From: Stappia sp.
Lineage (GTDB): Bacteria > Pseudomonadota > Alphaproteobacteria > Rhizobiales > Stappiaceae
Length of the DNA: 64,000 nucleotides
Direction of reading: 5' to 3'
Assembly: GCA_002722295.1 (NCBI GenBank)
Contig: PBLF01000002.1
Location: 146,284 to 210,283 of the forward strand
Shown: one piece after another, positions 41,343-50,395 of the stretch
Layout: the number at the start of each line of letters is the position of its first letter
Numbering within the stretch: position 1 is the stretch's first letter
Notes under the pieces: model-generated
Seen by the model: only the letters and a program-made list of their open reading frames with translations
What the model was told of the DNA's origin: nothing
Databases searched by the model: none
Translations under genes and position numbers: made by a program

Positions 41343-42502
41343 GCGCGCGTGTGCAGCTTGGGATGCGGCGGTTTTCGCCCGTGTCCTCCGCCCTTGCCTG
41401 GCTCGGACTGCTGTGCGGCCTCGTCGTCTGGCTGCTGCCCCTGCTGTCGGGGGACGCGGGCAGTGCAGGGCTCCTGTCTCAGCCGATGCTGGCCGGTCTT
41501 GCGTTTTCCGCTCTGGCGATCCTGGCGCTGCACCGCTTCTCGCGCCAGGGCTTCGGCCAATATGCGGCGCTGGTTCTGGCGGCGGCCTCGCTCGGGCTTG
41601 CGCAGATGCTTGTCCGGGTGATTTCGGACCATCCGGGCGACGCGGGTCCGGGGTTCTGGCTTCTTGTCGTCATGGCGTGGGCCATCGCGTGGTTGCAGGT
41701 GGAGGAAATGGCGGCCCTGTCGCCGCGCGGCGAGGTGGCGCGGCGCGCGCTCGACCTCGCGGTCCCGCTGGCATTCGGTGTCTGGCTGCTGATCCTGTGG
41801 CAGCTTCTCGTGACAGGCTTCGCCGTGCCCAAGGTGCTTCTGCCGCCGCCGTCCGACATCTGGGCGAGGGGCATGGCGTCCCTGCCGCAGCTCTGGGCCG
41901 ATTTCCGCCAGACCTTCCTGAAGGGCGTGCTGATCGGCTATGCCATCGGCTGCGGTTCGGGCTTTCTGGTGGCGCTCCTTGCGGACAGGGTCGACTTCCT
42001 GCGGCGTGGCCTTCTTCCGGTTGGCAATCTCGTATCCGCCCTGCCGATCATCGGCATCGCGCCGATCATGGTCATGTGGTTCGGCTTCGACTGGCCTTCG
42101 AAGGCCGCCGTCGTGGTGGTCATGACCTTCTTCCCGATGCTGGTGAATACGGTGGCGGGACTGGCGGCCGCAGGCCGGATCGAGCGCGACCTCATGCACA
42201 CCTATGCGGCAAGCCATGCCCAGACGCTCGTCAAGATGCGCCTGCCGCTTGCCATGCCCTTCGTTTTCAATGCCTTGAAGATCAACTCGACGCTGGCGCT
42301 GATCGGCGCCATCGTTGCGGAATTCTTCGGAACGCCGATCGTCGGCATGGGCTTTCGCATCTCATCGGAGATGGGACGCATGAACGTCGACATGGTCTGG
42401 GCGTCGATTGCCGTCGCAGCCCTGGCCGGATCGCTGTTCTATGGATTGGTGGCGCTCGTCGAACGGGCCGTCACGTTCTGGCATCCGTCAGTCCGGGGAT
42501 AA
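41339..42502 (+). CDS. ABC permease 2 with extra N-terminal helices
   Basis: This 387-aa permease carries a normal C-terminal binding-protein-dependent transport domain (about 145-380) with the coupling motif HTYAASHAQTLVKMRLPLAMP. It also has an N-terminal extension of about 130 residues holding four more hydrophobic segments. Standard members of this group are about 250-300 residues. The start overlaps permease 1, so the extension is not a start-codon artefact. Confidence 0.88.
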   Translation: MSARVQLGMRRFSPVSSALAWLGLLCGLVVWLLPLLSGDAGSAGLLSQPMLAGLAFSALAILALHRFSRQGFGQYAALVLAAASLGLAQMLVRVISDHPGDAGPGFWLLVVMAWAIAWLQVEEMAALSPRGEVARRALDLAVPLAFGVWLLILWQLLVTGFAVPKVLLPPPSDIWARGMASLPQLWADFRQTFLKGVLIGYAIGCGSGFLVALLADRVDFLRRGLLPVGNLVSALPIIGIAPIMVMWFGFDWPSKAAVVVVMTFFPMLVNTVAGLAAAGRIERDLMHTYAASHAQTLVKMRLPLAMPFVFNALKINSTLALIGAIVAEFFGTPIVGMGFRISSEMGRMNVDMVWASIAVAALAGSLFYGLVALVERAVTFWHPSVRG

Positions 42503-42536
42503 CGGGCGGCGGGGCCGACACCAGAGGGAGCTTGTG

Positions 42537-43517
42537 ATGAGAAAGACAGTGCTTGGCGCCGCTGTGGCGCTCGCGTTCGGCCTTGGCGGAGCACACGCTG
42601 CCGACGAGGTGACCCTTCAGCTCAAATGGGTTACCCAGGGTCAGTTCGCCGGTTACTACGTGGCGAAGGACAAGGGCTTCTACGATGAGGAAGACCTCGA
42701 CGTCACGATCAAGCCCGGCGGGCCGGACATCGCGCCGCCGCAGGTGATCGCCGGAGGTGGCGCCGACGTCATCGTCGACTGGATGCCCTCCGCGCTCGCC
42801 AGCCGCGAGCGTGGCGTGCCGCTTGTCAACATTGCCCAGCCGTTCAAGAAGTCGGGCATGATGCTGACATGCCTGAAGGAGACGGGCGTGACCTCGCCGG
42901 ACGATTTTCCCGGTCGCACGCTGGGTGTCTGGTTCTTCGGAAACGAATATCCCTTCCTGGCCTGGATGAGCAAGCTGGAGATCCCGACGGAAGGTGGCGA
43001 GAAGGGGGTGACGGTCCTCAAGCAGGGCTTCAACGTCGATCCCCTGCTGCAGAAGCAGGCGGACTGCATCTCCACCATGACCTACAACGAGTACTGGCAG
43101 GTGATCGACGCCGGCATTCCGGAAAGCGAACTGATCGTTTTCAAGTATGAGGACCAGGGCGTCGCGACGCTTGAGGACGGCCTTTACGTTCTCGAGGAGA
43201 ACCTGTCCGATCCCGCGTTCGTCGACAAGATGGCCCGCTTCGTGCGCGCTTCGATGAAGGGGTGGGAATACGCTCGCGAGAATCCGGACGAGGCCGCCGA
43301 TATCGTTCTGGAGAACGACGCGACGGGTGCCCAGACCGAAAAGCACCAGAAGCGGATGGTTCGCGAGATCAACAAGCTCACCGAGGGCAGCGACGGGACG
43401 CTCGACATGGCCGACTATGAGCGCACGGTCGAGACGCTGCTGAGTGGCGGTTCGGATCCGGTCATCACCCGGCGTCCCGAGGGCGCGACGACGACGGTTG
43501 TTACCGACAAGATGTGA
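42537..43517 (+). CDS. NMT1/ThiY-type substrate-binding protein
   Basis: The 326-aa precursor has a signal peptide (cleavage near AHA-A, residue 21) and an NMT1/THI5-like fold with VTLQLKWVTQGQFAGYYVAKDKGFY-type N-terminus. This family binds pyrimidine-like ligands such as thiamine precursors and related compounds. No TPP riboswitch is seen upstream of the operon, and the location next to hydA-hydC-preTA favours a uracil or thymine type ligand over a thiamine precursor. Confidence 0.88.
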   Translation: MRKTVLGAAVALAFGLGGAHAADEVTLQLKWVTQGQFAGYYVAKDKGFYDEEDLDVTIKPGGPDIAPPQVIAGGGADVIVDWMPSALASRERGVPLVNIAQPFKKSGMMLTCLKETGVTSPDDFPGRTLGVWFFGNEYPFLAWMSKLEIPTEGGEKGVTVLKQGFNVDPLLQKQADCISTMTYNEYWQVIDAGIPESELIVFKYEDQGVATLEDGLYVLEENLSDPAFVDKMARFVRASMKGWEYARENPDEAADIVLENDATGAQTEKHQKRMVREINKLTEGSDGTLDMADYERTVETLLSGGSDPVITRRPEGATTTVVTDKM

Positions 43518-43541
43518 CGTCGCGAGACGGGACCAGATGCG

Positions 43542-43570
43542 AAGGCCGGCGGAACATTCGCCGGCTTTCG
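43542..43570 (+). terminator. Terminator after the substrate-binding-protein gene
   Basis: A seven-base stem (GCCGGCG / CGCCGGC, seven-base loop) is followed by TTTCGTGTTTTT. Confidence 0.7.
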
Positions 43571-43632
43571 TGTTTTTGTATTGATAAAATTGGATAATTA
43601 CATGCCGGGAGGCCGCTTCTGAGTGAATATTC

Positions 43633-43670
43633 AGATTTGATTGCTTTGTTTACCTAGCGGTATCAAATCT
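43633..43670 (+). promoter_or_regulatory. Putative chemoreceptor promoter inside an inverted repeat
   Basis: A TTGATT -35 box and a TATCAA -10 box are separated by 17 bases. They fall inside the two arms of a perfect nine-base inverted repeat (AGATTTGAT / ATCAAATCT, 20-base gap), so a repressor or hairpin could mask both boxes. A ten-base palindrome (TGAATATTCA) lies just to the left. Because TTGAT and ATCAA are complementary, part of the symmetry could be a by-product of the promoter itself. Confidence 0.45.
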
Positions 43671-43736
43671 CGGATTATCACTTTTGACAGGGGCGCGAGC
43701 GATCGGCTGGGCGTCCGTGCAGACCTGGTGGTGCCC

Positions 43737-45860
43737 ATGCTGAAGAACGCAAGTATCACGGCGAAGCTCGTCGTCACGAGCAGCATAGTTCTGGTTGTTA
43801 CCCTCTTTTGCGGAATCGCCATTATCGCGTGGCAGTCGTCGCGTGTTGCGCGCGATATCGCCGTTGGCGAGGCGAGGGCGGTCGGCGAGCGCGAGGCGCA
43901 GTCGATCCGGCGGCAGCTTGAGGCAGGCCTGACGATCACCAAGGGCATGGCTGCGAGCATGACCGCGCTCAAGGCGTCCGGAGACGTCGACAGGAATGCC
44001 TGGACCGCCATCATTCGGGAGACGATGAAGGGCGAGAAGAACCTCTCGGGCGCCTGGGGTGTCGTCGTCACGGATGACCTCGACGGGCGCAACGCCGAGT
44101 TCGCGGGCACGGACAGCATGCATGACGCCACCGGCCAGTGGCGCCCCTATGTGTTCCGCAATCCTGACGGCAGCTTCGGTGAACGTCCCACGGGAGAACT
44201 TGCCGATGCGTCAGGCGAGGTCAGCGATGCCGCCGACAAGGAGTGGTTTTCGCACACCTACCGGACCGGCAAGATGTTCGCGACGGAGCCCTACACGTGG
44301 CCCGTTGGCGACACCACCGCCATCGGCGTCTCCATGTCCGCTCCCATCATGAACGATGGCAGAATCCTGGGCGTGGCCGGTATCGATGTCTTCGCCACCG
44401 GGTTTTCCGAGCAGCTCGCCACCATCCGCCCGCTAGGAACCGGACAGGTTTCTCTCGTGTCGCAGCAGGGAACCTGGGTAGCTCATCCCGACACGGACCT
44501 GATCGGCAAGCCCTTCGCGGAGGCCTTTGACGCAGAGCGCGAAACCGGTCTCGCTTCGGCCTTGGAGGCCGTTCGCGAAGGCCGGAACCTCGACTATGCG
44601 GGCTGGTCGTCGGGACTGGGCGAGGACGTTCAGCGGATGATCATTCCGGTCCGGATCGGTGAAACCGGCCAGACCTGGTCGGTACTCGTCACCGTTCCCA
44701 TGTCGAGCCTTCTGGTCGCCTCGAACACCATCGTGGCCTGGATCGTGGGTGTCGGTCTGGTCCTGCTCGTCATGGTCTCCGCCGCGCTCTACATCGTTGG
44801 CCAGCGCGTCATCCGCAGGCCCGTCGAGCACACGCTCGGGCACATTCAGTCACTTATCGACGGGAACTACTCGGTCGAGATCGATACGGCCCGTCGCGCC
44901 GACGAGATCGGGCGCATCGGCAAGGCCCTCGAGGTCTTCCGGGATCAGGCGGCGCGTGCCGAGGAACTGTCCGCGGAGCAGGAAAAGGAGCAGCGTCGTC
45001 GTCTTGCGCGCGCCGAGGCGGTGGCCAGGCTGACCGCGGACTTCGACGCCTCCGTGGCGCAGCTTCTCCAGTCGGTTTCCGATTCTGTCGTGAACCTCAA
45101 TACGGCTGCGGGAGAGCTGACGGGGGCGGCCGAGGACACCAGCCACCAGAGCACGGCGGTGGCTGCGGCCTCCGAGGAAGCGTCCTCCAACGTCGGGACG
45201 GTGGCGGCGGCGGCCGAGGAGCTCTCCGCCTCGGTGTCCGAAATCTCGCGTCAGGTGCGCTCTTCGGCCGATATTGCCGAAAGCGCGGTGGCGCAGGCAC
45301 AGCAGACGAATGCCAGGATCGAGGGGTTGTCGAGTGCGGCCAGCCGGATCGGACAGGTCGTCAAGCTGATCAACGACATTGCCGAGCAGACCAATCTGCT
45401 GGCGCTCAATGCGACCATCGAGGCCGCCCGCGCCGGCGAGGCGGGCAAGGGCTTCGCGGTCGTGGCGGCGGAAGTGAAGGAACTCGCGACACAGACCTCC
45501 AGGGCCACCGAGGAGATCGTCGCGCAGATCCAGCAGGTCCAGGGCGAGACCGACGGCGCCGTGGAGGCGATCCGCGAAATCTCGCGGACCATCGAGGAGA
45601 TCAACAAGATCTCCGGCGATATTGCCGCCAGCGTCGAGCAGCAGGGCGCCGCGACCAACGAGATTGCCATGAACGTGCAGGAGGCGACGAGCGGAACACA
45701 GGACGTGTCACGCAACATTGCCGGTGTTTCCAGGGCAGCTCAGCTGACCGGGAACGTCGCGGTGCGCATCCGCTCCGACGCAGAGGTCCTGCAAAACGAG
45801 GAAGAGCGGCTGCGCAAGAGCGTGGAAAGCTTCCTGAGCGACATTCGCGAGGCGAGCTGA
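43737..45860 (+). CDS. Cache-domain methyl-accepting chemotaxis protein
   Basis: This 707-aa chemoreceptor has a first membrane helix (about 8-32), a periplasmic dCache-type ligand domain (about 33-320), a second helix, a HAMP domain ([19 protein letters not shown]) and a signalling domain. The kinase-control hairpin [24 protein letters not shown] is canonical. No CheR-binding pentapeptide is at the C-terminus. I chose the [10 protein letters not shown] start because it gives a normal membrane anchor. Its place directly after the pyrimidine importer suggests a pyrimidine or related ligand, which is inference. Confidence 0.9.
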   Translation: MLKNASITAKLVVTSSIVLVVTLFCGIAIIAWQSSRVARDIAVGEARAVGEREAQSIRRQLEAGLTITKGMAASMTALKASGDVDRNAWTAIIRETMKGEKNLSGAWGVVVTDDLDGRNAEFAGTDSMHDATGQWRPYVFRNPDGSFGERPTGELADASGEVSDAADKEWFSHTYRTGKMFATEPYTWPVGDTTAIGVSMSAPIMNDGRILGVAGIDVFATGFSEQLATIRPLGTGQVSLVSQQGTWVAHPDTDLIGKPFAEAFDAERETGLASALEAVREGRNLDYAGWSSGLGEDVQRMIIPVRIGETGQTWSVLVTVPMSSLLVASNTIVAWIVGVGLVLLVMVSAALYIVGQRVIRRPVEHTLGHIQSLIDGNYSVEIDTARRADEIGRIGKALEVFRDQAARAEELSAEQEKEQRRRLARAEAVARLTADFDASVAQLLQSVSDSVVNLNTAAGELTGAAEDTSHQSTAVAAASEEASSNVGTVAAAAEELSASVSEISRQVRSSADIAESAVAQAQQTNARIEGLSSAASRIGQVVKLINDIAEQTNLLALNATIEAARAGEAGKGFAVVAAEVKELATQTSRATEEIVAQIQQVQGETDGAVEAIREISRTIEEINKISGDIAASVEQQGAATNEIAMNVQEATSGTQDVSRNIAGVSRAAQLTGNVAVRIRSDAEVLQNEEERLRKSVESFLSDIREAS

Positions 45861-45894
45861 GCCGCCCGGCCCCGGCATCGCGGTGTGCACATGA

Positions 45895-45935
45895 ACAGGG
45901 GGCGCGTTCTCGTGAACGCGCCCCCTGTCTTGTCT
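45895..45935. terminator. Strong bidirectional terminator between the chemoreceptor and glpD genes
   Basis: A perfect 15-base stem (ACAGGGGGCGCGTTC and its complement) with a TCGT tetraloop lies between the convergent genes. The right side continues CTTGTCTTG and the left side is moderately A-rich. Confidence 0.8.
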
Positions 45936-45958
45936 TGAATACGAGGCGACGGCCCGTC

Positions 45959-47485
45959 TCAGGCGACCTTCGCCAGCCGCTCGGTCATGAAATGCGCCAG
46001 TCGCGCCGCTCCGGCTTCATCGACGGCAAGGCCGAGCTTGGAGCGCCGCCACAGCACGTCCTCGGCGGTGCGGGCCCACTCGTTGTCCATCAGATACGCG
46101 ACTTCGCGGGCGCTCAGTTCGGCGCCGAACGTCTCGCCGAGATCCTCAGGTGCGTTCACGCCCTCGAGAATGGTCCGGGCCCGTGTTCCATAGGCATGAG
46201 CCATGCGGGTGATCAGCTTGCGATCGAGCGCCGGATGGGCGCGGGCCAGGTCCTCAACGAGGTCGTCAAATCCGGTTGTCGGAAAATCGCCGCCAGGCAG
46301 CGCCGGCTTGCTTGTCCAGGCAGCGCCTTTCGTCCCGATGGCCTTCTCCACGAGCTCCATCACGGAAAGCGCCAGCCTGCGATAGGTGGTGATCTTGCCG
46401 CCGAAGATATTGACCAGCGCAGGATCCTCGCCGGTGTCCTGGTCGAGCTTCAGGACGTAATCGCGGGTCGCCTCCTGAGCCTTTGAGGCGCCGTCGTCAA
46501 AGAGCGGACGCACGCCGGAGTAGGTCCAGACCACGTCGTCACGGGTGATCGGTGCCTTGAAGTACTCGCCAGCGGCGGAGATGAGATAGGCAATCTCGTC
46601 CTCGCTGGCCCGAACCTTCGCCGGATCGCCGGTGTAGTCGCGATCGGTGGTGCCGATCAGCGTGTGGTCGCCTTCGTAGGGGATGGCGAAGACGATACGT
46701 CCGTCGCCGTTCTGGAAGATGTAGGCGCGGTCATGATCGAAGAGCTTGCGCACGACGATGTGGCTGCCCTGAACAAGGCGCACGTTGCGCACGTCGTTGC
46801 GCTTCATGGCCGTATGAAGCACGTTGTCGACCCATGGGCCGGCCGCGTTGACCAGCATTCTTGCGCGGACATGTCGGACCTCGCCGCTTTCGGTATCGGT
46901 CAGGCCGACATGCCACAGTCCGTCCTTGCGCTCGGCTGCAGTGACCTGCGTGCGGGTGAGGATCATCGCGCCCCGGTCGGCGGCATCCCGGGCGTTGAGA
47001 GCGACGAGACGGGCGTCGTCCACCCAGCAGTCGGAATATTCGAAGGCGGTCGAGAAGCCCTCCTTCAGCGGGGTGCCGGCCGGGTTCTGGCGGAGGTCCA
47101 GCGTCTTCGTCGCCGGAAGCAGCTTGCGCCCGCCGAGATGATCGTAGAGGAACAGGCCGAGCCGCAGCATCCAGCGCGGCCGCAGCCCCTTCTGGTGCGG
47201 CAACACGAAGCGCAGTGGGCGGATGATGTGCGGAGCGATGGACCACAGGAGTTCGCGCTCGCTCAGTGCTTCGCGCACGAGACGAAACTCGTAGTACTCG
47301 AGATAGCGCAACCCGCCATGGATGAGCTTGGTCGACCAGGACGAGGTGCCGCTGGCGAGGTCGTTCATTTCCGCAAGGCACACGGAATAACCGCGCCCGG
47401 CCGCGTCGCGGGCGATGCCGCAGCCGTTTATGCCGCCGCCGATGATGAGGATGTCGAAGGGGGGGGCTTCGTCTTGCGCCGTCAT
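45959..47485 (-). CDS. glpD: Glycerol-3-phosphate dehydrogenase
   Basis: GlpD (508 aa) is a membrane-associated FAD enzyme that oxidises glycerol 3-phosphate to dihydroxyacetone phosphate and passes electrons to quinone. FAD binding is shown by DILIIGGGINGCGIARDAAGRG, and the substrate region by LASGTSSWSTKLIHGGLRYLEYYEFRLV. Its start overlaps the glpR stop, giving a glpR-glpD operon opposite the glycerol importer. Confidence 0.95.
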   Translation of the reverse strand: MTAQDEAPPFDILIIGGGINGCGIARDAAGRGYSVCLAEMNDLASGTSSWSTKLIHGGLRYLEYYEFRLVREALSERELLWSIAPHIIRPLRFVLPHQKGLRPRWMLRLGLFLYDHLGGRKLLPATKTLDLRQNPAGTPLKEGFSTAFEYSDCWVDDARLVALNARDAADRGAMILTRTQVTAAERKDGLWHVGLTDTESGEVRHVRARMLVNAAGPWVDNVLHTAMKRNDVRNVRLVQGSHIVVRKLFDHDRAYIFQNGDGRIVFAIPYEGDHTLIGTTDRDYTGDPAKVRASEDEIAYLISAAGEYFKAPITRDDVVWTYSGVRPLFDDGASKAQEATRDYVLKLDQDTGEDPALVNIFGGKITTYRRLALSVMELVEKAIGTKGAAWTSKPALPGGDFPTTGFDDLVEDLARAHPALDRKLITRMAHAYGTRARTILEGVNAPEDLGETFGAELSAREVAYLMDNEWARTAEDVLWRRSKLGLAVDEAGAARLAHFMTERLAKVA

Positions 47486-48300
47486 TGCGCCAGGTCTCCA
47501 TTCAGGTTCGTTTCGGCCGGGGCGTCCTCCTCGTCCTGGCCGGCGATTTCGATGCGCACGCCGTGCTCGCGGCAGATCTCCACCACGGACGCGGGCGGCG
47601 CCTTGTCCGTCACGAAGATGTCGATCTCGGAAATGTGGGCGATGCGCACGGGCGCACTGCGCTGGAATTTCATGGAGTCGGCGACGAGCAGCACCTGCCG
47701 GGCATGGGACAGGATCTCGCGGGAGACCCGGACCTCCCGGAAGTCGTAGTCGAAGATCGTGCCGTCCGTGTCGATCGCCGAGGCGCCTATGACCGCATAG
47801 TCCACCTTGAACTGGCGGATGAAATCGACCGTCGCCTCGCCGACGATGCCGCCGTCGGAGGCGCGCACCTGACCGCCGGCGATGATGACCTCCACCGCCG
47901 GCGCCGTGCGCAGGATGTTGGCCACGTTGATGTTGTTTGTGATCGCCATGATGCCGTCATGCTGGCGCAACGCGCGCGCCACCTGCTCGGTGGTGGTGCC
48001 GATGTTGAGCATGATCGAGGCGTTGTCCGGAACCAGGGCCGCGGTGCGGTCGCCGATCAGGCGCTTCTCGTCGGAGGCGATCTGGCGTCTCGCGTCATAG
48101 GCATAGTTCGCGATGCCCGAGGGCAGGACGGCGCCGCCGTGTACGCGCTGCAGCATGCCGCGCTCGCACAGGTCGTTCAGATCCTTGCGGATTGTCTGTG
48201 GGGTGACGCTGAACTCGTCGGCGAGCGAGTCCACGTCCACGCGCCCCGTTCGGCGTGCCCTGTCGAGTATCTCGGCCTGCCTGGGCGAAACCGGATCCAT
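47482..48300 (-). CDS. glpR: DeoR-family glycerol-3-phosphate regulon repressor
   Basis: GlpR (272 aa) is a DeoR-type repressor. The N-terminal helix-turn-helix contains VDSLADEFSVTPQTIRKDLNDLCERG, and the effector domain has NIGTTTEQVARAL and the GIVGEATVDF segment that binds sugar phosphates in relatives. I chose MDPVSPRQAEI, preceded by AGGAGAGG; upstream codons add 58 non-conserved residues. Putative operators with phased TTCGT repeats lie in the divergent promoter region. Confidence 0.92.
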   Translation of the reverse strand: MDPVSPRQAEILDRARRTGRVDVDSLADEFSVTPQTIRKDLNDLCERGMLQRVHGGAVLPSGIANYAYDARRQIASDEKRLIGDRTAALVPDNASIMLNIGTTTEQVARALRQHDGIMAITNNINVANILRTAPAVEVIIAGGQVRASDGGIVGEATVDFIRQFKVDYAVIGASAIDTDGTIFDYDFREVRVSREILSHARQVLLVADSMKFQRSAPVRIAHISEIDIFVTDKAPPASVVEICREHGVRIEIAGQDEEDAPAETNLNGDLAQ

Positions 48301-48322
48301 TGCGCGGCCTCTCCTGGAGATA

Positions 48323-48338
48323 TTTCGTTTTCTTTCGT
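48323..48338. promoter_or_regulatory. Putative GlpR operator near glpR
   Basis: Two TTTCGT hexamers are repeated directly ten bases apart, one helical turn, as in DeoR-family operators. The site lies about 25 bases before the glpR start codon, where binding would block glpR-glpD transcription. Confidence 0.5.
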
Positions 48339-48430
48339 ATTTTTGCCAGTTCGCGCGCGTCACCAAATCATGAGGTGATGAAGGCGCGAAACTGCTCGGA
48401 TTTTGCCCATCTTGCGCAAGGAATGGCAAG

Positions 48431-48465
48431 TTCGTTTTCGAGTTGACGTTCGTTTTTTTTCGTTT
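48431..48465. promoter_or_regulatory. Putative GlpR operator at the glpV promoter
   Basis: TTCGT occurs at 48431, 48449 and 48459, the last two ten bases apart. They cover the spacer of the predicted glpV promoter, so repressor binding would exclude RNA polymerase. Confidence 0.55.
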
Positions 48466-48471
48466 GATAGT
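48443..48471 (+). promoter_or_regulatory. Putative promoter of the glycerol ABC operon
   Basis: TTGACG -35 and GATAGT -10 boxes are 17 bases apart, about 45 bases before glpV. The -35 is strong and the -10 weak (four of six), fitting a regulated promoter. Confidence 0.6.
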
Positions 48472-48517
48472 CAAAGGGCAAGTTTGCTAGGGAGCTTACT
48501 TCAGGGAGGAGATATTC

Positions 48518-50254
48518 ATGCGCAAGGATATGCGAGCGGCCGTAGCGGTCGTTGCGCTTCTTGTCGCTTCCCCTTCGGCGTTTGCCGGAACGGAAGAGGC
48601 GAAGAAGTGGATTGACGAGGAATTCCAGCCGTCTGCCCTTACCAAGGAGGAGCAGCTCGCCGAGATGGAGTGGTTCATCAAGGCGGCGGAGCCCTTCCAG
48701 GGCATGGAAATCAACGTGCTGTCGGAAGGCATTCCGACCCACGAGTACGAGTCCCGTACACTCACCAAGGCGTTCGAGGACATCACGGGCATCAAGGTCA
48801 ACCACCAGATCCTGGGCGAGGGCGAGGTCGTCCAGGCGGTGCAGACGCAGATGCAGACGAACCGCAACCTCTATGACGCCTATGTGAACGATTCCGACCT
48901 GATCGGAACGCACTCGCGCCTTCAGCAGGCGGTCAACCTGAGCAAGTGGATGGAGGGCGAGGCGAAGGACGTGACGTCCCCGACGCTGGATCTCGCCGAC
49001 TTCATGGGCAGTTCCTTCACCACGGGCCCGGACGGGGATCTCTATCAGCTTCCCGACCAGCAGTTCGCGAACCTCTACTGGTTCCGCAAGGACTGGTTCG
49101 ACCGGGAGGACCTCAAGGCGCAGTTCAAGGAGAAGTACGGCTACGACCTGGGCGTTCCGGTCAACTGGTCGGCCTACGAGGACATCGCCGAGTTCTTCAC
49201 CGAGGACGTGAAGGAGGTCGACGGCGTGCGCGTCTATGGTCACATGGACTACGGCAAGCGCGCGCCCGATCTCGGCTGGCGCATGACCGATGCGTGGCTG
49301 TCCATGGCCGGCGCCGGATCGCCGGGCGAACCGAACGGCCGTCCCATCGACGAATGGGGCATCCGCATGGAAGAGGGGTCGTGCAACCCGTCGGGCGCGT
49401 CCGTGTCCCGTGGCGGCGCGACGAACGGCCCGGCCGCCGTCTACGCCATCCGCAAGTGGGATGAGTGGCTGCGCAAGTATGCGCCTCCGGGTGCTGCCGA
49501 CTACGACTTCTACCAGTCGCTCCCGGCGCTCAGCCAGGGCAATGTCGCCCAGCAGATCTTCTGGTACACCGCGTTCCTGGCCGACATGGTCAAGCCGCGT
49601 TCGGAAGGCAACAACACGGTTGACGAGGAAGGGACGCCGCTGTGGCGCGCCGCGCCGAGCCCGCATGGTCCCTACTGGGAGGAAGGCCAGAAGGTCGGCT
49701 ACCAGGACGTGGGATCCTGGACGATCCTCAAGTCCACTCCGACCGACCGGGCCAAGGCCGCATGGCTCTACGCCCAGTTCGTGACCTCCAAGACCGTCGA
49801 CGTGAAGAAGAGCCATGTCGGCCTCACCTTCATCCGCGACAGTTCCGTGCGTCACGAGAGCTTCACCGAGCGTGCGCCGAAGCTCGGCGGCGTGGTCGAG
49901 TTCTACCGCTCGCCCGACCGGGTGCGCTGGTCGCCGACGGGCATCAACGTGCCCGACTACCCCAAGCTGGCGCAGCTCTGGTGGCAGCAGATCGGTGACG
50001 TGAACTCCGGCACCTTCACGCCGCAGGAGGCCATGGACCGTCTCGCCAGCGAGATGGACACCATCATGGCCCGCATGCAGCGTGCCGACGAGGCCAACAA
50101 CACCTACGGCGGGTGCGGCCCGCGCCTGAACGAGCCCAAGGACCCGTCCGAGTGGCTGGGCAAGGGCGGTGCCAAGGCCAAGCTCGACAACGAGAAGCCT
50201 CAGGGCGAGACGATCAACTACGACGATCTCGTTCAGCGCTGGGCGGAGAACTGA
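48518..50254 (+). CDS. glpV: Glycerol ABC transporter substrate-binding protein
   Basis: This 578-aa precursor has a signal peptide (cleavage near FAG, residue 22) and matches the unusually long binding proteins of the rhizobial GlpSTPQUV glycerol importer. The mature protein shows extracellular solute-binding fold segments such as MEINVLSEGIPTHEYESRTL and the C-terminal PQEAMDRLASEMD. In Rhizobium leguminosarum the gene comes last; here it comes first. GGAGGAGA precedes the ATG. A GC-rich hairpin separates it from glpS. Confidence 0.9.
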   Translation: MRKDMRAAVAVVALLVASPSAFAGTEEAKKWIDEEFQPSALTKEEQLAEMEWFIKAAEPFQGMEINVLSEGIPTHEYESRTLTKAFEDITGIKVNHQILGEGEVVQAVQTQMQTNRNLYDAYVNDSDLIGTHSRLQQAVNLSKWMEGEAKDVTSPTLDLADFMGSSFTTGPDGDLYQLPDQQFANLYWFRKDWFDREDLKAQFKEKYGYDLGVPVNWSAYEDIAEFFTEDVKEVDGVRVYGHMDYGKRAPDLGWRMTDAWLSMAGAGSPGEPNGRPIDEWGIRMEEGSCNPSGASVSRGGATNGPAAVYAIRKWDEWLRKYAPPGAADYDFYQSLPALSQGNVAQQIFWYTAFLADMVKPRSEGNNTVDEEGTPLWRAAPSPHGPYWEEGQKVGYQDVGSWTILKSTPTDRAKAAWLYAQFVTSKTVDVKKSHVGLTFIRDSSVRHESFTERAPKLGGVVEFYRSPDRVRWSPTGINVPDYPKLAQLWWQQIGDVNSGTFTPQEAMDRLASEMDTIMARMQRADEANNTYGGCGPRLNEPKDPSEWLGKGGAKAKLDNEKPQGETINYDDLVQRWAEN

Positions 50255-50275
50255 TCCCTCCCGCGTGACAAGGCC

Positions 50276-50300
50276 GGCCCGGGGCTTCGCGCCCCGGCCG
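50276..50300 (+). other. Intercistronic hairpin between glpV and glpS
   Basis: CCGGGGC and GCCCCGG arms with a five-base loop form a stable stem without a T-run, extended by GGC/GCC with a bulge. Such hairpins after binding-protein genes stabilise the upstream message or attenuate downstream expression; which applies here is not shown. Confidence 0.55.
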
Positions 50301-50395
50301 TGCCGTGCGCGGCGGCGCCACCGTAGTCCGGGTATCATGCTCCGGATGAGACGCCGCCTGTGCCACCACGAACCCACGAGACAGGGCAGCGTCAC

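Noticed and set aside
48360..48378. TCACC...GGTGA dyad in the glpR-glpV gap as an operator
   Set aside because: Five-base arms with nine bases between are expected by chance, and the phased TTCGT repeats explain the regulation better.
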